A program made the translations under genes and the position numbers. A model generated the notes under the pieces. The model ran no database searches. It was not told the origin of the DNA and was given only the letters and a program-made list of their open reading frames with translations. From Streptococcus mitis (GTDB lineage Bacteria; Bacillota; Bacilli; Lactobacillales; Streptococcaceae): a stretch of DNA of 64,000 nucleotides. The stretch spans positions 2,579-66,578 of the forward strand of contig NZ_LBMT01000001.1 in the NCBI RefSeq assembly GCF_002005545.1, in the 5' to 3' direction. Below, piece after piece: positions 61,289 to 64,000 of the stretch (position 1 is its first letter; each line of letters begins with the position of its first letter).

Positions 61289-61618
61289 TTAGAAATCTGA
61301 GTTATCTAAAATTTGTTTACCAAACACTTCTTTTTCCAATCTATTCAGGCGTTTCAAAATATCAAAATTCGTCATAGAACTTGTAGTTGCCGCTTCCATA
61401 GGCTCTGCTTGAACTGGTGAAGGTTTCGGTTTACGAGCCAGTTCTTCCTTCAAATCCGCAATCTCCTGACGAAGTGACTTAACCAAGGCAGCATAGGTTT
61501 CATAGTCCTTGATGACATCGTCTAAAAACTCATCAACTTCTACCTTGCTATACCCACGAACTTCACGTCCAAACTCTTGTTCAAAAATATCTTTTGCTGA
61601 AAAAATAATACTTGTCAT
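61289..61618 (-). CDS. gpsB: Cell division protein GpsB
   Basis: DivIVA-like adaptor that coordinates septal and peripheral wall synthesis and StkP activity. Start at ATG 61618 ([20 protein letters not shown], 109 residues), after GGAGAGAG; the ATG 12 bases upstream lies inside that site. The N-terminal coiled coil has the typical [20 protein letters not shown], and a short C-terminal helical tail follows a Pro-rich linker. Encoded next to rnpB as in other streptococci. Confidence 0.95.
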   Translation of the reverse strand: MTSIIFSAKDIFEQEFGREVRGYSKVEVDEFLDDVIKDYETYAALVKSLRQEIADLKEELARKPKPSPVQAEPMEAATTSSMTNFDILKRLNRLEKEVFGKQILDNSDF

Positions 61619-61687
61619 GTCTCTCTCCATTCTCGCTTGCTAGTATTATTATATAAAAAAAGGCAAACAAAAATCAAGGTCAAAGCT

Positions 61688-62215
61688 TCAATTTTCGGAA
61701 AAATTTTCAGCAAGTTCATTTAATTGATCAAATGTTAATCTCTTTATAAAATAGTCCTCTTGATTTTTCATCTTTTGGTAAAAATAAGCTAGTTTCGTTT
61801 CATTTTCTTCATCATAAAAAAGATAGGAACTAGTCGTGTTTTCCAGCAAAAACTGCTGGTAATCTCTTAACTGCCCCTTGTGCTCATAGCGAGGATAAGC
61901 ATATTTGACAAAGTCTACCTGCTTAAAACGACTCAGTTTCATCTGATTGCCTTCATTCCAATTTTCCCCATGGGTTTCAAAAGCAAAAATGGTGGCCAAC
62001 TGGAAACCGTACTCGGTTTTCATCTCCTGAGCAACCTCTAAAACCCAATATTCAAAACCCAAACTTCCTGTAAACACAAGCCAAGACACCCCATCTGCTG
62101 CCATAGCCTCTAAATCTTTACGTATTGCTTTTTTTATCAATTTAAGACGAGGATCCTTATCAGAAAACAAACCCAAATCAAAAGCAGAATAGCCCAAAAC
62201 CAAAGCTGTAGCCAT
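61688..62215 (-). CDS. DUF1273 (YpsA-like) protein
   Basis: A 175-residue Rossmann-like (SLOG superfamily) protein. The start is ATG 62215 ([20 protein letters not shown]), since the longer frame enters the divergent promoter region. The glycine loop [20 protein letters not shown] resembles nucleotide-binding proteins such as DprA/YpsA. Relatives in Bacillus and Staphylococcus influence cell division, fitting the neighbouring gpsB and recU. The ligand is unknown. Confidence 0.88.
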
Positions 62216-62281
62216 TTTTAACCCTTTCTGTGCAAATTTATGGTATAATAGAGTGATGTTATTGTACCAATAAGGAGAATT

Positions 62282-62878
62282 ATGGTCAACTATCCACATA
62301 AACTTTCATCACAAAAAAGACAACCATCTCTTTCTCAACCCAAAAATTTCGCAAATCGAGGAATGTCTTTTGAAAAGATGATCAATGCTACCAACGACTA
62401 CTATTTGTCTCAGGGCTTGGCTGTTATACACAAGAAACCAACTCCTATTCAAATCGTACGAGTGGACTATCCACAACGAAGTCGTGCCAAGATTGTTGAG
62501 GCCTATTTTCGACAAGCTTCAACGACGGACTATTCTGGCGTTTATAATGGATATTACATCGACTTTGAAGCCAAGGAAACAAAACAAAAACGTGCGATTC
62601 CGATGAAAAATTTTCATCCACATCAGATTCAGCATATGGAACAAGTCCTTGCCCAACAAGGAATCTGCTTTGTCCTTCTTCACTTTTCTTCTCAGCAAGA
62701 AACCTACTTATTGCCGGCATTCGATTTGATTCGCTTCTATCATCAAGATAAGGGACAAAAATCAATGCCACTTGGATATATTCGAGAATATGGATATGAA
62801 ATCAAGGCTGGTGCCTTCCCTCAAATTCCCTATCTCAATGTTATCAAAGAACATTTATTAGGTGGTAAAACAAGATGA
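62282..62878 (+). CDS. recU: Holliday junction resolvase RecU
   Basis: Resolves four-way junctions in recombination and chromosome segregation. The 198 residues contain the nuclease core [18 protein letters not shown], with the Asp, Glu and Lys of the PD-(D/E)xK fold, and [27 protein letters not shown] at about 62244 and an AAGGAG site precede it. Its stop overlaps the pbp1A start (ATGA), the conserved recU-pbp1A operon. Confidence 0.96.
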
Positions 62879-64000
62879 ACAAACAAACTATCCTGCGAAT
62901 AGCTAAGTATGTGAGTATCTGCTTCTTAACTTTATTTATCACAGCAGTTATGCTGGGAGGAGGCTTATTTCTCTATTACGTCAGCAAAGCCCCAGCCCTA
63001 TCTGAGAGCAAATTAGTCGCAACCACGTCTAGTAAGATTTTCGATAGTAAAAACGAACTGATTGCCGATCTGGGCTCTGAACGCCGAGTAAACGCTCAGG
63101 CCAACGAAATTCCTACTGATTTGATCAAGGCTATCGTATCAATCGAAGACCATCGTTTTTTCGATCATCGCGGTGTCGATACCATCCGAATTATAGGAGC
63201 TTTTTTACGTAACTTACAAAACAACTCCCTCCAGGGGGGATCAACCCTAACCCAGCAGTTGATTAAGTTGACCTATTTCTCAACTTCCACTTCTGATCAG
63301 ACCATTTCACGTAAAGCCCAGGAAGCTTGGTTGGCTGTTCAACTAGAGCAAAAAACCACAAAACAAGAAATTCTGACCTACTACGTGAATAAAGTTTACA
63401 TGTCTAACGGAAACTATGGAATGCAAACGGCTGCCCAAAACTATTACGGCAAAGATTTGCGAGAACTATCATTACCTCAACTTGCCCTACTAGCAGGAAT
63501 GCCACAGGCTCCGAATCAATACGATCCCTATTCTCATCCAGAAGCTGCCCTTGACCGTCGTAACTTGGTACTTTCAGAGATGAAAGGTCAAGGCTACATT
63601 TCTGCCGAACAGTATGAGAAGGCTATTAATACCCCTATTACTGATGGACTCCAAAGTTTGAAATCGGTCAATAGCTATCCAGCCTATATGGACAATTATC
63701 TCAAAGAGGTTATCGACCAAGTAGAACAAGAAACTGGCTATAACCTTCTAACTACTGGGATGGATGTTTACACAAATGTAGACCAAGAAGCTCAAAAACA
63801 TCTGTGGGATATCTACAACTCCGATCAATACGTCTCTTACCCTGACGATGATTTGCAAGTCGCATCTACGGTCGTAGATGTTTCAAATGGTAAAGTCATC
63901 GCACAACTTGGTGCTCGTCATCAAGCAAGTAATGTTTCATTCGGTACCAACCAGGCCGTAGAAACCAATCGTGACTGGGGATCATCAATGAAACCAATCA
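62875..64000 (+). CDS. pbp1A: Penicillin-binding protein 1a (N-terminal 375 residues; cut by window edge)
   Basis: Bifunctional wall synthase. The visible part has a membrane anchor (about 12-36), the GT51 glycosyltransferase with catalytic Glu91 ([12 protein letters not shown]), [11 protein letters not shown] and [12 protein letters not shown], and the start of the transpeptidase domain. The active-site tetrad at residues 370-373 reads S-S-M-K (codons TCA TCA ATG AAA, 63982-63993) where the susceptible form is S-T-M-K. The catalytic Ser370 is intact; Thr371 is replaced by Ser. The rest of the domain lies beyond the window. Confidence 0.97.
   Translation, partial: MNKQTILRIAKYVSICFLTLFITAVMLGGGLFLYYVSKAPALSESKLVATTSSKIFDSKNELIADLGSERRVNAQANEIPTDLIKAIVSIEDHRFFDHRGVDTIRIIGAFLRNLQNNSLQGGSTLTQQLIKLTYFSTSTSDQTISRKAQEAWLAVQLEQKTTKQEILTYYVNKVYMSNGNYGMQTAAQNYYGKDLRELSLPQLALLAGMPQAPNQYDPYSHPEAALDRRNLVLSEMKGQGYISAEQYEKAINTPITDGLQSLKSVNSYPAYMDNYLKEVIDQVEQETGYNLLTTGMDVYTNVDQEAQKHLWDIYNSDQYVSYPDDDLQVASTVVDVSNGKVIAQLGARHQASNVSFGTNQAVETNRDWGSSMKPI

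Noticed and set aside
61033-61300. Small ORFs on both strands inside 61.0-61.3 kb
   Set aside because: The region is RNase P RNA, with conserved blocks and a P1 pairing; the ORFs are fortuitous.

Overview
The window looks like a chromosome segment of a mitis-group Streptococcus (S. mitis, S. oralis, S. pneumoniae or a close relative). The evidence is AT-rich coding sequence, five BOX repeats, a choline-binding protein, the iron/redox regulator RitR with its diagnostic Asn53 and Cys128, a FabK/FabT/FabM type II fatty-acid cluster, a mevalonate operon beside LiaFSR, and a gene order that follows the pneumococcal backbone from prfC to pbp1A. Species cannot be fixed from this window.

Layout. (1) 1-4089, minus: a serine-rich-repeat adhesin with a KxYKxGKxW-type signal, split by a frameshift near 2.9 kb and running off the left edge. 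(2) 4090-5185: no gene, but about 520 bp of tandem copies of a multi-hairpin element. (3) prfC, then a small overlapping gene pair whose second member (DUF4160-like) is broken by a BOX element, and a decayed small toxin-like locus. (4) 7.9-12.7 kb, plus: gatCAB, then efp-asp23-nusB. (5) 12.8-23.3 kb, minus: the complete FASII and acetyl-CoA carboxylase cluster, fabM-fabT-fabH-acpP-fabK-fabD-fabG-fabF-accB-fabZ-accC-accD-accA, with FabT operators. (6) lysC, a DUF956 gene and T-box-controlled serS on plus. (7) 26.9-33.6 kb, minus: a TDT transporter, an AhpD-like protein, a glycine-riboswitch-controlled symporter, mutS2, cvpA and zapA. (8) rnhC, lepB and recD2 on plus. (9) 37.9-46.2 kb, minus: tig, an AlkD-like gene, liaR-liaS-liaF and fni-mvaK2-mvaD-mvaK1. 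(10) 46.3-55.5 kb, minus: a choline-binding protein and a giant LPXTG surface protein (about 2,630 residues) built from four repeat arrays. (11) 56-62.2 kb, minus: ritR, gnd, mapZ, an RNA methyltransferase, rnpB, gpsB and a DUF1273 gene. Divergent from these, recU and pbp1A (cut by the right edge) are on plus.

Function. Most of the window is conserved housekeeping: membrane lipid, isoprenoid, tRNA charging, cell division and wall synthesis. The variable parts are the two large adhesins, the choline-binding protein, the BOX elements and the structured repeats beside prfC. The most notable signals are a hexanucleotide tandem repeat in the 5' leader of the giant adhesin directly after a consensus promoter, a T371S change in the PBP1a active-site motif, the multi-hairpin tandem element, and a BOX insertion that breaks a possible toxin-like gene pair.
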